From Pseudomonadota bacterium (GTDB taxonomy: Bacteria; Desulfobacterota; Desulfovibrionia; Desulfovibrionales; Desulfomicrobiaceae), in NCBI GenBank assembly GCA_023393525.1, contig JAEWKZ010000040.1, forward strand, positions 1-64,000: 64,000 bases of DNA, in the 5' to 3' direction. Made by a program: the position numbers and the translations under genes. Each line of letters opens with the position of its first letter. Within the stretch, counting starts at the first letter, position 1. Of the stretch, positions 43,001 to 51,368 are shown piece by piece. The notes under the pieces were generated by a model. The model was given only the letters and a program-made list of their open reading frames with translations, did not search any database and was not told the origin of the DNA.

Positions 43001-44614
43001 ATGACCACACTTGCAACCAGGGTTCTGATCATCGGCGCGGGTGCGACCGGAGCGGGATTGCTGCGCGATCTCGCCCTGCGCGGCGTGCAGGCCCTTCTGA
43101 TCGAGCAACGCGACGTCAATTCCGGAGCGTCCGGGGGAAACCACGGCCTCCTGCACAGCGGAGCCCGCTACGTGGCCTCGGACCGCGAGGCCGCCATGGA
43201 ATGCCGCGCGGAAGGCGACATCCTGCGCCGCCTGGCCCCGCAATGCATCGACGACGCGGGCGGGCTTTTCGTCGCCGTGCGCGGGGATGACGAACGCTAT
43301 GTCTCCGATTTTCCCGGTCTCTGCGCCAAGAGCGGCGTTCCCTGCCGCGCCCTGGAACTGGGCACGGCCCGGGCCATGGAACCGGCGCTGTCCCAAGACA
43401 TCATCGCCGCCTTCGCGGTCCAGGACGGCGCGGTGGACCCGTTCATGCTCTCCCTGGACAACATCGCCCAGGGCTTGAGCCTGGGGGGGGGCATGCGCCG
43501 CAACCTCGCCGCCGTCTCCATGGATGTGCGGCATGGCCGCGTCGGCCGCGTGGAATGCCGGGACATGACCACGGGCGAAAACGTGACGATAGAGCCCGAG
43601 CTGGTCATCAACGCCTCCGGCGCCTGGGCCGGGCTGATCGCGGCCCTGGCCGGGGCGCAAATCGGCATCCTCTACTCCATGGGCAGCCTGGTCATCACCC
43701 AGGACCGCATCGCCACCCGGGTCATCAACCGCCTGCGTCCGCCCTCCGACGCGGACATTCTTGTGCCCGGGGGCACAGTCTCCATCCTCGGCACGACCTC
43801 CATCCGGGTGCCTTCCCCCGACGGTTGCCGCCCCAGCGTGGCCGAGACGGACCGCATCATCGACGACGCCCGCGCCATGCTGCCCATCCTGGAGCGCACC
43901 CGCTACATCCGCGCCTACGCCGGGGTCCGCCCCCTGGTCTCCCTGGGGCCGGCGGGCGACGACCGGGCGGTCAGCCGAGGGTTCGCCCTCATCGACCACG
44001 CCGCCGACGGCGTGGACAATTTCCTGACCATCACCGGCGGCAAGCTGACCACCTACCGGCTGATGGCCGAGAAGGCCGCGGACCTGGCCTGCGCCAAGCT
44101 CGGGGTGTCCGCGCCCTGCCGCACCCGCACGGAGCCGCTGCCACCCTCCTCCCTGGGCAGATGGACCGAACCCGGACGGGGCCCAAAAAGCTGGGTGGAG
44201 AGCCGCGCCGAGGACGACATCGTGCTCTGCGAATGCGAGATGGTTTCGCGCGGCGTCATCGACGCCATCCTGGACGAGGCCAAGGACATGCGCGGTCGTT
44301 CCATGCTCAAGGCCATCGGCATGCGCAGCCGGGTCGGCAAGGGTCCGTGCCAGGGCGGCTTTTGCGGTCCGCGTATCACCGGACATCTCTACGACCGGGA
44401 AATTTCCACGGGGATGCAGGGGCTGGCGGAGCTCAAGACCTTCACCGAACGCCGCTGGCGGGGGTTTTCGCCCATCCTCTGGGGCGTGCCGCTGATGCAG
44501 GCCGACCTGCAGGAAGCCCTGCACTGCGGGGCCATGGACCTGGAGTTCGGCCCGCCTCCCTCGACCACGGACGAGGAAAGCGAAAAATGCCAGGCGACCG
44601 GGGAGCTGCCATGA
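43001..44614 (+). CDS. glpA: Anaerobic glycerol-3-phosphate dehydrogenase subunit A
   Basis: A 537-residue FAD protein that oxidises glycerol-3-phosphate to dihydroxyacetone phosphate. The FAD-binding GAGATGAGL motif begins near residue 11. The C-terminal BFD-like domain keeps four cysteines (CECE near residue 410, GPCQGGFC near 450) that would bind a [2Fe-2S] cluster. Length matches E. coli GlpA (542). The start follows AAGGA. It overlaps glpB by ATGA. Its usual third partner GlpC is replaced downstream by two Hdr-like proteins. Confidence 0.95.
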   Translation: MTTLATRVLIIGAGATGAGLLRDLALRGVQALLIEQRDVNSGASGGNHGLLHSGARYVASDREAAMECRAEGDILRRLAPQCIDDAGGLFVAVRGDDERYVSDFPGLCAKSGVPCRALELGTARAMEPALSQDIIAAFAVQDGAVDPFMLSLDNIAQGLSLGGGMRRNLAAVSMDVRHGRVGRVECRDMTTGENVTIEPELVINASGAWAGLIAALAGAQIGILYSMGSLVITQDRIATRVINRLRPPSDADILVPGGTVSILGTTSIRVPSPDGCRPSVAETDRIIDDARAMLPILERTRYIRAYAGVRPLVSLGPAGDDRAVSRGFALIDHAADGVDNFLTITGGKLTTYRLMAEKAADLACAKLGVSAPCRTRTEPLPPSSLGRWTEPGRGPKSWVESRAEDDIVLCECEMVSRGVIDAILDEAKDMRGRSMLKAIGMRSRVGKGPCQGGFCGPRITGHLYDREISTGMQGLAELKTFTERRWRGFSPILWGVPLMQADLQEALHCGAMDLEFGPPPSTTDEESEKCQATGELP

Positions 44615-45855
44615 AAAAATACGACGTCATGGTCATCGGCTCCGGATTCGCAGGCATGGCCGCCGCCCTTTTCGCCGCCAGGCGGGGTCTGTCCGTGGTC
44701 CAGGCCGGGGCCACGGGCGGAATCGATTTCAGCACCGGATTCATCGACCTTCTGGCCGTGCACCCCATTGCTGAGCAAAAGGTCTGGGAAGATCCCTTCG
44801 CCGCCCTGGCCGCGCTGCGCCGGGATTTGCCCGCGCATCCCTTCTGCCGGGTCAGCGACGGGGAGATCCGCCTGGCGCTGGAGGAATTCACGTCCTTTCT
44901 CGGTGAACACGGCCTGTGCTACCGCGGCCGGGAAGGAAAGAACACCCTGACCCTGACCGCCGCCGGGACCATGAAGCCGACCTATCTTTTGCCCTGCACC
45001 GCCTGGAGCGGGGTGGAGGCCTGGGAAGCCAAGGCCCCCGCATTGCTCGTCGACTTTTACGGGCTCAAAGGCCTGAGCGCCCGGCAGATAGCCGAGGTGC
45101 GCGGCGATTGGCCGGGGCTCAGGACGGCGCGGGTGCGTTTTCCGGGCATGGGCGGCGAACTCTATCCCGAACACATGGCCTGGAGCATGGCCGATCCGGC
45201 GCGCCGGGAGGAGCTGTCCAAAACTGTCGCCCCATTGGCCGCGGACGTTCAGTACATCGGCTTTCCGGCCATCCTGGGCATGACCGACACCGGCGCGGTG
45301 CTTTCGCACATGCAAGAACTGCTCGGCAAAAAGGTGTTTGAGATCCCGACCCTGCCGCCCTCCATCGCCGGACCTCGGCTGCGCGCCGCCTTCGACCGGG
45401 GCCTGCCGCCCCTGGGAGTGCGCACCTGCACGCAGAAGCTGATCACCAGGGCGGTTTGTTCCGATGAGGGATTCCAGTTCACCGCCGGAAGCGGTTCGAC
45501 ATCCGTGGAGCTTTTTGCGCATAGCGCCATCCTTGCCAGCGGCCGTTTTTTCGGCAAGGGCCTCAAAGCGGACCGTCACAGCATCCGCGAGGCGGTCTTC
45601 GACCTGCCCGTGACCCAGCCCGAAAATCGCAGCCTGTGGCACAGGCCCGGATTTTTCGATCCGCGCGGTCACGAGGTCAACCAGGCCGGAATCGAGACCG
45701 ACAACCTCCTGCGCCCCCTTGACGCCGACGGCCAGCCTTTCCATCCCCGGCTGCGCGCCGCCGGGGCGATACTGGCGCATCAGGACTGGATGCGCATGAA
45801 ATGCGGAGCCGGACTGGCCATCGCCACAGCCTACAAGGCGGTGATCTCGCTGTAA
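44611..45855 (+). CDS. glpB: Anaerobic glycerol-3-phosphate dehydrogenase subunit B
   Basis: A 414-residue flavoprotein. It starts with the FAD/FMN dinucleotide motif MVIGSGFAGMAAALFAA and keeps the GlpB-type downstream segments (GIDFSTGFIDLL, ILASGRFFGKGL). In E. coli GlpB pairs with GlpA in the membrane-associated anaerobic enzyme. It overlaps the glpA stop by ATGA and precedes the membrane subunit by 20 bases. Confidence 0.93.
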   Translation: MKKYDVMVIGSGFAGMAAALFAARRGLSVVQAGATGGIDFSTGFIDLLAVHPIAEQKVWEDPFAALAALRRDLPAHPFCRVSDGEIRLALEEFTSFLGEHGLCYRGREGKNTLTLTAAGTMKPTYLLPCTAWSGVEAWEAKAPALLVDFYGLKGLSARQIAEVRGDWPGLRTARVRFPGMGGELYPEHMAWSMADPARREELSKTVAPLAADVQYIGFPAILGMTDTGAVLSHMQELLGKKVFEIPTLPPSIAGPRLRAAFDRGLPPLGVRTCTQKLITRAVCSDEGFQFTAGSGSTSVELFAHSAILASGRFFGKGLKADRHSIREAVFDLPVTQPENRSLWHRPGFFDPRGHEVNQAGIETDNLLRPLDADGQPFHPRLRAAGAILAHQDWMRMKCGAGLAIATAYKAVISL

Positions 45856-45875
45856 TCGTAACCACAGGAGCCTGC

Positions 45876-47459
45876 ATGGACTTTTTTTCCATCGGCCTCG
45901 CCCTGGCATGTTTGAGCGCCGTCTGCGGAACCATCCTACGGGTGCGGAAGTGGTTCACGCGCGGCAAGGCCATGGCCGGCTCCACCCACCACGGTCCGCG
46001 CTCCCTGCGCTGGGCGGCCGGGCTGGCCGACCTTATTCTGCTGCGCAGGACCCGGGGCGGTCTGCGCCGCCTTGGACATGCGCTTCTGATCCTCGGCTTC
46101 CTGCCGCTTCTTTTTCTGCACGCCATGGACGGAGTCGTGACCCGTCCGCTTTTCGCCGCATACGAACCCACCCTTGATCCCTGGCAATTCCTGCGCAACC
46201 TTTTCGGCCTCGTTTCCCTGGCCGGGCTGGCCCTTTTGCTCTGGAACCGGACCGCGAGGCTCAGACCCTTGAGCGCCGCCCAGGACTGGGCGCTTCTGGC
46301 CGTGGTCGGGGGCATCCTGGTGTCCGGTTTTTTCCTGGAGTCGCTCAAGATCATGTCCGAGGCCGACTTCACGCGCATGGCCGACGACTATTTCCCCGAA
46401 GCCGAGTCCGGAGAGCTGCTCGCCCTCAAGGCGTATTGGGCCGCCGAAAACGGGGCGCGATTCAGCGTCTTCCTGCCCACTGCTCCTGAAATGCTGGAAC
46501 AGGGCGCGGAGCTGCACGAGGACCGTTGCGCCGGGTGCCACTCCCCCACCTCCTCGGCCTTTGTCTCGCGTTCAATGGCGGCGCTGCCCCTTTTCCCGGC
46601 CATGGCCGATCGGGGACGCGCCGCGTTCTGGTACCTGCATGTCGGTCTGGCTTTTCTCGGTCTGAGTCTTCTGCCCTGGGGCAAGTTCCTGCACCCCCTT
46701 TCCACGGGGGCCAACCTGCTCGTGCGCGGCGGAAGCAGGAACAGCCAAGCGCAAAATCCCCCGCCCGCGCGCGGCCTGGGCCTCGACGCCTGCACCCGCT
46801 GCGGCCAGTGCAGCCTGCATTGCAGCGTCGCGCCCATCCACACGGTCATGGGCAATGCCGACATCTTGCCCATGGACAAGCTTTCCGATTTGCGCCGTCA
46901 TCTCGACGCCAGGCTCTCGCCCGTCGAAACCGGCATCCTGGCGGAGGGCAGCCATATCTGCACCGAATGCCTGCGCTGCACGGAGTTCTGCTCCGCGGGC
47001 ATCGATCTGCAGGACCTGTGGATGACGTCCAAACAGATGCTTTCAAAGGCGGGCCGGGCCGGGGTCGATGGCGAAATCCGCAAGAGCACGGCCGGAGAAT
47101 GGGCCCGGGAGTACGCGTCGGGGCGCCTGGGCGCGATCGGCGGCACCGGGGCCGGGCTCGCCGACCAGGCCGAATCCTTCTGGGGCTGCGTGCAGTGCAC
47201 CACCTGCACCGGCGTCTGTCCCGTGGTCGCGGTCAGCGAGGACCCGTCCCGCGATCTGGACCTCACCCCGCAACAGATCATGAACCTCCTGCGCATGGGC
47301 CTCAAGAGCCGGACCCTGGGAGCGCGCATGGTCTGGAGCTGCGCCTCCTGCTACAAATGCCAGGAACATTGCCCGCAGGACGTGCCCGTGGCCGACATCC
47401 TGTACGAGCTGCGCCAGCTGGGCGCCGAAGTCCTGCGCGAGAAGGAGGGGCGCTCATGA
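45876..47459 (+). CDS. Membrane electron-transfer protein: DsrM/HdrE-like helices, one c-type heme site and four [4Fe-4S] motifs
   Basis: A 527-residue protein. About five membrane helices lie in 1-275 (near 3-21, 67-86, 108-124, 137-160, 250-273), resembling NarI/DsrM/HdrE b-type cytochromes, with histidines in helices 2 and 5 as heme b candidates. The loop between helices 4 and 5 carries CAGCH (C218-H222), a c-type heme attachment motif on the predicted periplasmic side. The C-terminal cytoplasmic part has four CxxCxxCxxxC motifs, starting near residues 306, 362, 438 and 489, an HdrC-like pair followed by a second pair. It overlaps the HdrB-like gene by ATGA. It likely passes glycerol-3-phosphate electrons to menaquinone or to periplasmic cytochromes. 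Not a canonical GlpC. Confidence 0.85.
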   Translation: MDFFSIGLALACLSAVCGTILRVRKWFTRGKAMAGSTHHGPRSLRWAAGLADLILLRRTRGGLRRLGHALLILGFLPLLFLHAMDGVVTRPLFAAYEPTLDPWQFLRNLFGLVSLAGLALLLWNRTARLRPLSAAQDWALLAVVGGILVSGFFLESLKIMSEADFTRMADDYFPEAESGELLALKAYWAAENGARFSVFLPTAPEMLEQGAELHEDRCAGCHSPTSSAFVSRSMAALPLFPAMADRGRAAFWYLHVGLAFLGLSLLPWGKFLHPLSTGANLLVRGGSRNSQAQNPPPARGLGLDACTRCGQCSLHCSVAPIHTVMGNADILPMDKLSDLRRHLDARLSPVETGILAEGSHICTECLRCTEFCSAGIDLQDLWMTSKQMLSKAGRAGVDGEIRKSTAGEWAREYASGRLGAIGGTGAGLADQAESFWGCVQCTTCTGVCPVVAVSEDPSRDLDLTPQQIMNLLRMGLKSRTLGARMVWSCASCYKCQEHCPQDVPVADILYELRQLGAEVLREKEGRS

Positions 47460-48271
47460 CCTACGCCTATTTCCCGGGATGCAAGATTCCCCATCATCTG
47501 CCGGAACACGGCCAAAGCGTCGAAGCGGTCTGCGCCCGTCTGGGTATCGCGCTGCTCAAACCCGAATTCGCCTGCTGCGGATATCCCATCCGTCACGAGA
47601 ACCGTGACGCCTCGGTCTACTCCGCCCTGCGCAACCTGGCCATGGCCGAAAGCCTGGGCCATGATCTGATGACTCCCTGCAAGTGCTGCTACGGCAATTT
47701 CCAGCAGGCGCGGCATCAGACCGGCAACGATGAAAAGTTAAAGTCACGCATGAGGAATTTGCTGGACGAAGAAGGCCTGCCCTGGCCCGAAGCGGTTCGG
47801 GTGCGGCATTTCCTGCAGGTTCTGGACGCGGAGCGCGACGCCGTGGCCGCAGCCGTCGCGCATCCTCTTGAGCTCAAGGTGGCCTGCCATTACGGATGCC
47901 ACGCCCTGCGGCCCGAAAACATCACCCATTTCGACGATCCGCTGGCTCCGACGATCTTCGAGCGCCTGATCGCCGCCACCGGCGCGACGCCCCTGAACTG
48001 GGAGCTGCGCCTGGAATGCTGCGGCTACCCCCTGCGCGGGCGCGACGAACGCATCTCGGACCTGCTCATGGCCAAGAAGCTGGCCAGTGCCCAGGCCTCC
48101 GGCGCGGACGTGCTGGCCACGGCCTGCACCTACTGCCAGCTGCAATTCGGCCGGGACGAGGGACACATCCCGGCCGTGCTCTTTTCGCAGATGCTGGGAC
48201 TGGCCCTGGGGCTCGCGCCCGGCGACCTGGGCCTCGCGGACGCAGGCCTTTCATGGCTGGGGAAAGAATGA
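47456..48271 (+). CDS. HdrB-like cysteine-rich protein (CCG domains)
   Basis: A 271-residue protein with two cysteine-rich CCG repeats: PGCK...ACCGYP...PCKCC and CHYGCH...ECCGYP...ACTYCQ. This is the HdrB/SdhE/GlpC-C-terminal type that binds noncubane iron-sulfur clusters. In GlpC these repeats are fused to a ferredoxin domain; here they are a separate subunit. It overlaps the membrane protein gene and is followed by glpK, so it probably links GlpAB to the membrane module. Confidence 0.9.
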   Translation: MTYAYFPGCKIPHHLPEHGQSVEAVCARLGIALLKPEFACCGYPIRHENRDASVYSALRNLAMAESLGHDLMTPCKCCYGNFQQARHQTGNDEKLKSRMRNLLDEEGLPWPEAVRVRHFLQVLDAERDAVAAAVAHPLELKVACHYGCHALRPENITHFDDPLAPTIFERLIAATGATPLNWELRLECCGYPLRGRDERISDLLMAKKLASAQASGADVLATACTYCQLQFGRDEGHIPAVLFSQMLGLALGLAPGDLGLADAGLSWLGKE

Positions 48272-48320
48272 TAGGAGAGTCGGACATCGCGAAATTCCAA
48301 CCGCATTCCCGGAGGAGAAC

Positions 48321-49829
48321 ATGGCCTACGTAGGCGCAGTCGATCAGGGGACCACCAGCAGCCGTTTCATCATCTTCGACGAGCACGGCCGCATCGTGGC
48401 CATGGATCAGAAAGAGCACAAGCAGATCTATCCCAAACCCGGCTGGGTCGAACACGACCCCATGGAGATTTGGAACAACACCCAGGACGTCATCAGGGGG
48501 GCCCTGGCCAAGTCCGGAATCAAGGGCTCCGAGCTTTCGTCCATCGGCATCACCAACCAGCGCGAAACCATCGTGGTCTGGGACCGCTTCACCGGCAAAC
48601 CCTACTACAACGCCATTGTCTGGCAATGCACGCGCACCCACGAACTGTGCAAGCAACTCATCGCCGACGGCGGCCAGGACCGCTTCCGCCCCGTGACCGG
48701 CCTGCCCGTGGCGACCTATTTCTCCGGTCCCAAGATGCGCTGGATTCTGGACAACGTGCCCGAGGCCCGCGCCGCCGCGAACAAGGGCGACGCCCTGTTC
48801 GGCACCATCGAGACCTGGATCATCTGGTGGCTGACCGGCGGCCCCAGGGGCGGAGCCCACGTGTCCGACGTGACCAACGCCAGCCGGACCATGCTCATGG
48901 ATCTCAAAACCCTGGCCTGGGACGAGGAAATCCTCAAAATCATGGGCATTCCCGTCCAGGGCCTACCGCGCATCGTGCCCTCGTCCGACAGCGAGACCTG
49001 GGGGCCGACCAGCGAAGACGGCCCCCTCGGCGCGCGCGTACCGGTCTGCGGCGCGGTGGGCGACCAGCAGGCGGCCCTGGTCGGCCAGACCTGCTTCGCG
49101 CCCGGCGAGGCCAAGAACACCTACGGCACGGGCTGCTTCCTGCTCATGCACACCGGCCACGAGCCCATCCAGTCCCGCCATGGCCTCATCACCACCCTGG
49201 CCTACCAGTTCAGCGGCCGCAAACCCTCCTACTGTCTCGAAGGCTCCATCGCCATTGCCGGAGCCCTGGTGCAGTGGCTCAGGGACAATCTGCGGATGTT
49301 CTCCTCCGCCCCGGAGATCGAGACCCTGGCCCGGCAGGTCGAAGACACGGGCGGCATGTACATCGTGCCGGCCTTTTCCGGCCTTTACGCCCCCTATTGG
49401 CGGCCAGACGCACGCGGGGTCATGGTCGGCCTGACCCGCTACATCAACCGCAACCATTTCGCCCGCGCCGTGCTGGAGGCGACCGCCTATCAGACCAAGG
49501 ACATCGTCCTGGCCATGAACAAGGACTCCGGCGTGGACCTGAAAACCCTCAAGGCCGACGGCGGCATGGTCTTCAACGAACTGCTCATGCAGTTTCAGGC
49601 GGACATCCTGAACGTGCCGGTGGTCCGGCCCAAGGTGGCCGAAACAACCTGTCTGGGCGCGGCCTACGCGGCGGGCATCGCCTCCGGATTCTGGTCCGGA
49701 CGCGAGGAGCTCCACAACAACTGGGAAGAGGACAAGCGCTGGATTCCGGACATGAAGGAAGAGAAGCGCAGGGAGCTGTTCGCGGGATGGCAAAAGGCCG
49801 TGACCAGGACGTTTGACTGGGTGGATTAG
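48321..49829 (+). CDS. glpK: Glycerol kinase
   Basis: A 502-residue FGGY-family kinase that phosphorylates glycerol to glycerol-3-phosphate using ATP. DQGTTSSR opens the protein, VDQGTTSSRFIIFDEHG is the phosphate-1 motif, and TNQRET and the GTGCFLL/adenosine motifs follow. Length equals E. coli GlpK (502). A GGAGGAG ribosome site precedes the ATG. It closes the glpAB operon, coupling kinase and dehydrogenase. Confidence 0.97.
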   Translation: MAYVGAVDQGTTSSRFIIFDEHGRIVAMDQKEHKQIYPKPGWVEHDPMEIWNNTQDVIRGALAKSGIKGSELSSIGITNQRETIVVWDRFTGKPYYNAIVWQCTRTHELCKQLIADGGQDRFRPVTGLPVATYFSGPKMRWILDNVPEARAAANKGDALFGTIETWIIWWLTGGPRGGAHVSDVTNASRTMLMDLKTLAWDEEILKIMGIPVQGLPRIVPSSDSETWGPTSEDGPLGARVPVCGAVGDQQAALVGQTCFAPGEAKNTYGTGCFLLMHTGHEPIQSRHGLITTLAYQFSGRKPSYCLEGSIAIAGALVQWLRDNLRMFSSAPEIETLARQVEDTGGMYIVPAFSGLYAPYWRPDARGVMVGLTRYINRNHFARAVLEATAYQTKDIVLAMNKDSGVDLKTLKADGGMVFNELLMQFQADILNVPVVRPKVAETTCLGAAYAAGIASGFWSGREELHNNWEEDKRWIPDMKEEKRRELFAGWQKAVTRTFDWVD

Positions 49830-49864
49830 GACGGGTTGAGAACGGATTTTGTGGTCAGACGTTT

Positions 49865-49920
49865 ATTGTAGGGGCAAAAAAATTTTTGCCCCTATGCCCC
49901 GCCCCAACGCCCCTACGAAT
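49865..49920. repeat. REP-like inverted repeat after glpK
   Basis: ATTGTAGGGGC (49865-49875) has two alternative partners: TTTTTGCCCCTA (49883-49894) and GCCCCTACGAAT (49909-49920). The first gives a 12-base AT-capped hairpin that could terminate glpK. The second gives a larger outer stem. The GTAGGGGC core resembles dispersed GTAGGGGC repeats known from many bacteria. Confidence 0.65.
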
Positions 49921-49976
49921 CATCGGCGCTGCGGGGACGCATGACGGGATTTTCGTGTCTTCGAGGTGGCGGACGA

Positions 49977-50537
49977 TCAGCTGCCGCAGTCCCGGCAGGG
50001 CTTGACCTGAAAGCGTTTCTGCAGGACCAGGCCCGTGTCCGTGCGAAAGAAGAGCTTGCGACCGCCGTTGCCGCCCACGCTGGAGGCGCTGACAGTCACC
50101 CCCTGTTCGGCCAGGACTTCCATGGCCACCCGCACGTTGCGGTTTCCGGCGGAGGCGTCGCAGTTCTGGTGCAGGGGGGACGCGCCTCCAAAAACCTTGC
50201 ATTCCAGGCTTTTTGCTGAAATTCCCGATTTGGCGAATTCCCGCAGCAGCTGCCAGATGGCCGAGTCGACGTAGCGGTACTGGTCGCCGTTGGACCGGCT
50301 GGCGGAAAAATCGCCGATGCGCGGCAACAGGGCGTGAAAAATTCCGCCCCAGCGGTACTTCGCGCAGTACATGGTCACCGAGACGCACGACCCGAGCACC
50401 GTCTGCACCAGGGTCGGCGAGGTATAAATCCCGCCCCGACCGACCAGCAGGTAGTCATGGGGCAGTTTCCGGGAGTCTTCGAGGCCGTCGATGGCCTGGA
50501 CTGAAGTGGTGATCGTGTTTTTAACCGTTCTGGTCAT
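49977..50537 (-). CDS. cheD: Chemoreceptor glutamine deamidase CheD
   Basis: A 186-residue CheD that deamidates glutamines on chemoreceptors. The catalytic cysteine is in VLGSCVSVTMY (near residue 52) and the histidine in GGIFHALLP follows. A KVFGGAS segment lies near 130. The start at 50537 (MTRTVK) is chosen because longer versions enter the divergent cheR leader; its ribosome site is weak. It is divergent from cheR. Confidence 0.87.
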   Translation of the reverse strand: MTRTVKNTITTSVQAIDGLEDSRKLPHDYLLVGRGGIYTSPTLVQTVLGSCVSVTMYCAKYRWGGIFHALLPRIGDFSASRSNGDQYRYVDSAIWQLLREFAKSGISAKSLECKVFGGASPLHQNCDASAGNRNVRVAMEVLAEQGVTVSASSVGGNGGRKLFFRTDTGLVLQKRFQVKPCRDCGS

Positions 50538-50613
50538 TGCGGACCGGGAAACCTTGGGTGTACGTTGAAAAAAGCGCCACTGTTGTAAATAAAAATAACC
50601 TTTCTCCATACAG

Positions 50614-51273
50614 ATGTCATCAGCGGAAAACACGTTTCGTTCGGGGCTGCGCCTGGAACTGCCATACCTGGTCGACGCCCTGGGCAAGGATCACGGTTTT
50701 CTGCATGATTCCAGACAGTTTGATTTTCTGGCCGAAATCGTCGCGGATCACCTCCGTCATGGAGCGCTCCCGCTGCATTCCTTTCTGGTGGCTGGCTGTG
50801 ATCGCGGGCTGGACGCCTACAGCCTGTGCATCACCCTGCTGGAGGAGGCCGCGCGCCATCGCGGGCTCGACTTTTCCATCCTGGCCACGGATTTCCTGCC
50901 CGCCAATCTGGCCCTGGCCAAGCGCGGGGTGTACGCCTCATCGACCATCCGGAATCTGCCCCAGACCTTGATCAAGCGCTATTTCCTGCGCAGCCGCAGA
51001 GCAGACAGGGCGCTGGTGCGCATAAGGCCCGGGGTGCGCGAGCGTGTCAACTTTCGCTGTCAGGACATCTTCGAGTCCTTTTCCCTGCGCGAGCCTATGG
51101 ACGTCATCGTCTGCCGCCAGGTGCTGCATCATTTCCATCCCGCCCTGGCCCTGGCTCTGGCCGCCCGGCTGCGCCGCTACCTGGCCCCGGGGGGCATCCT
51201 TGTTCTGGGCGCTCCAATGCCCGGCATGCCGGGCTTTCGTCATCTGGATCATGGTCTGTATCAGGCCGTTTGA
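50614..51273 (+). CDS. cheR: CheR-type chemoreceptor methyltransferase, short form
   Basis: A 219-residue SAM-dependent methyltransferase of the CheR class. The SAM loop is GCDRGLDAYSL and the catalytic neighbourhood reads VICRQVLHHF. It lacks the N-terminal helical domain that normally precedes these and is about 60 residues shorter than typical CheR. No ribosome site is visible before the ATG, so the true start may differ or translation may be leaderless. It would transfer methyl groups to chemoreceptor glutamates. cheB follows downstream. Confidence 0.75.
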   Translation: MSSAENTFRSGLRLELPYLVDALGKDHGFLHDSRQFDFLAEIVADHLRHGALPLHSFLVAGCDRGLDAYSLCITLLEEAARHRGLDFSILATDFLPANLALAKRGVYASSTIRNLPQTLIKRYFLRSRRADRALVRIRPGVRERVNFRCQDIFESFSLREPMDVIVCRQVLHHFHPALALALAARLRRYLAPGGILVLGAPMPGMPGFRHLDHGLYQAV

Positions 51274-51311
51274 TCCCCGGCACGGCGGCAAACCCGATTT
51301 ACTCTCCCGGT

Positions 51312-51339
51312 TTTACGGTATATACTCCTGACATATAAT
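51312..51339 (+). promoter_or_regulatory. Predicted promoter of cheB
   Basis: TTTACG, a 16-base spacer and a perfect TATAAT lie 30-57 bases before the cheB start. The spacing and -10 are near consensus; the -35 is 4 of 6. Confidence 0.6.
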
Positions 51340-51368
51340 CATAATATGCACATTCGGAGTCCGTATCC

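Noticed and set aside
43555..44610. Upstream extension of the glpB frame (766 residues)
   Set aside because: It overlaps glpA in another frame; the ATGA junction at 44611 marks the real glpB start.
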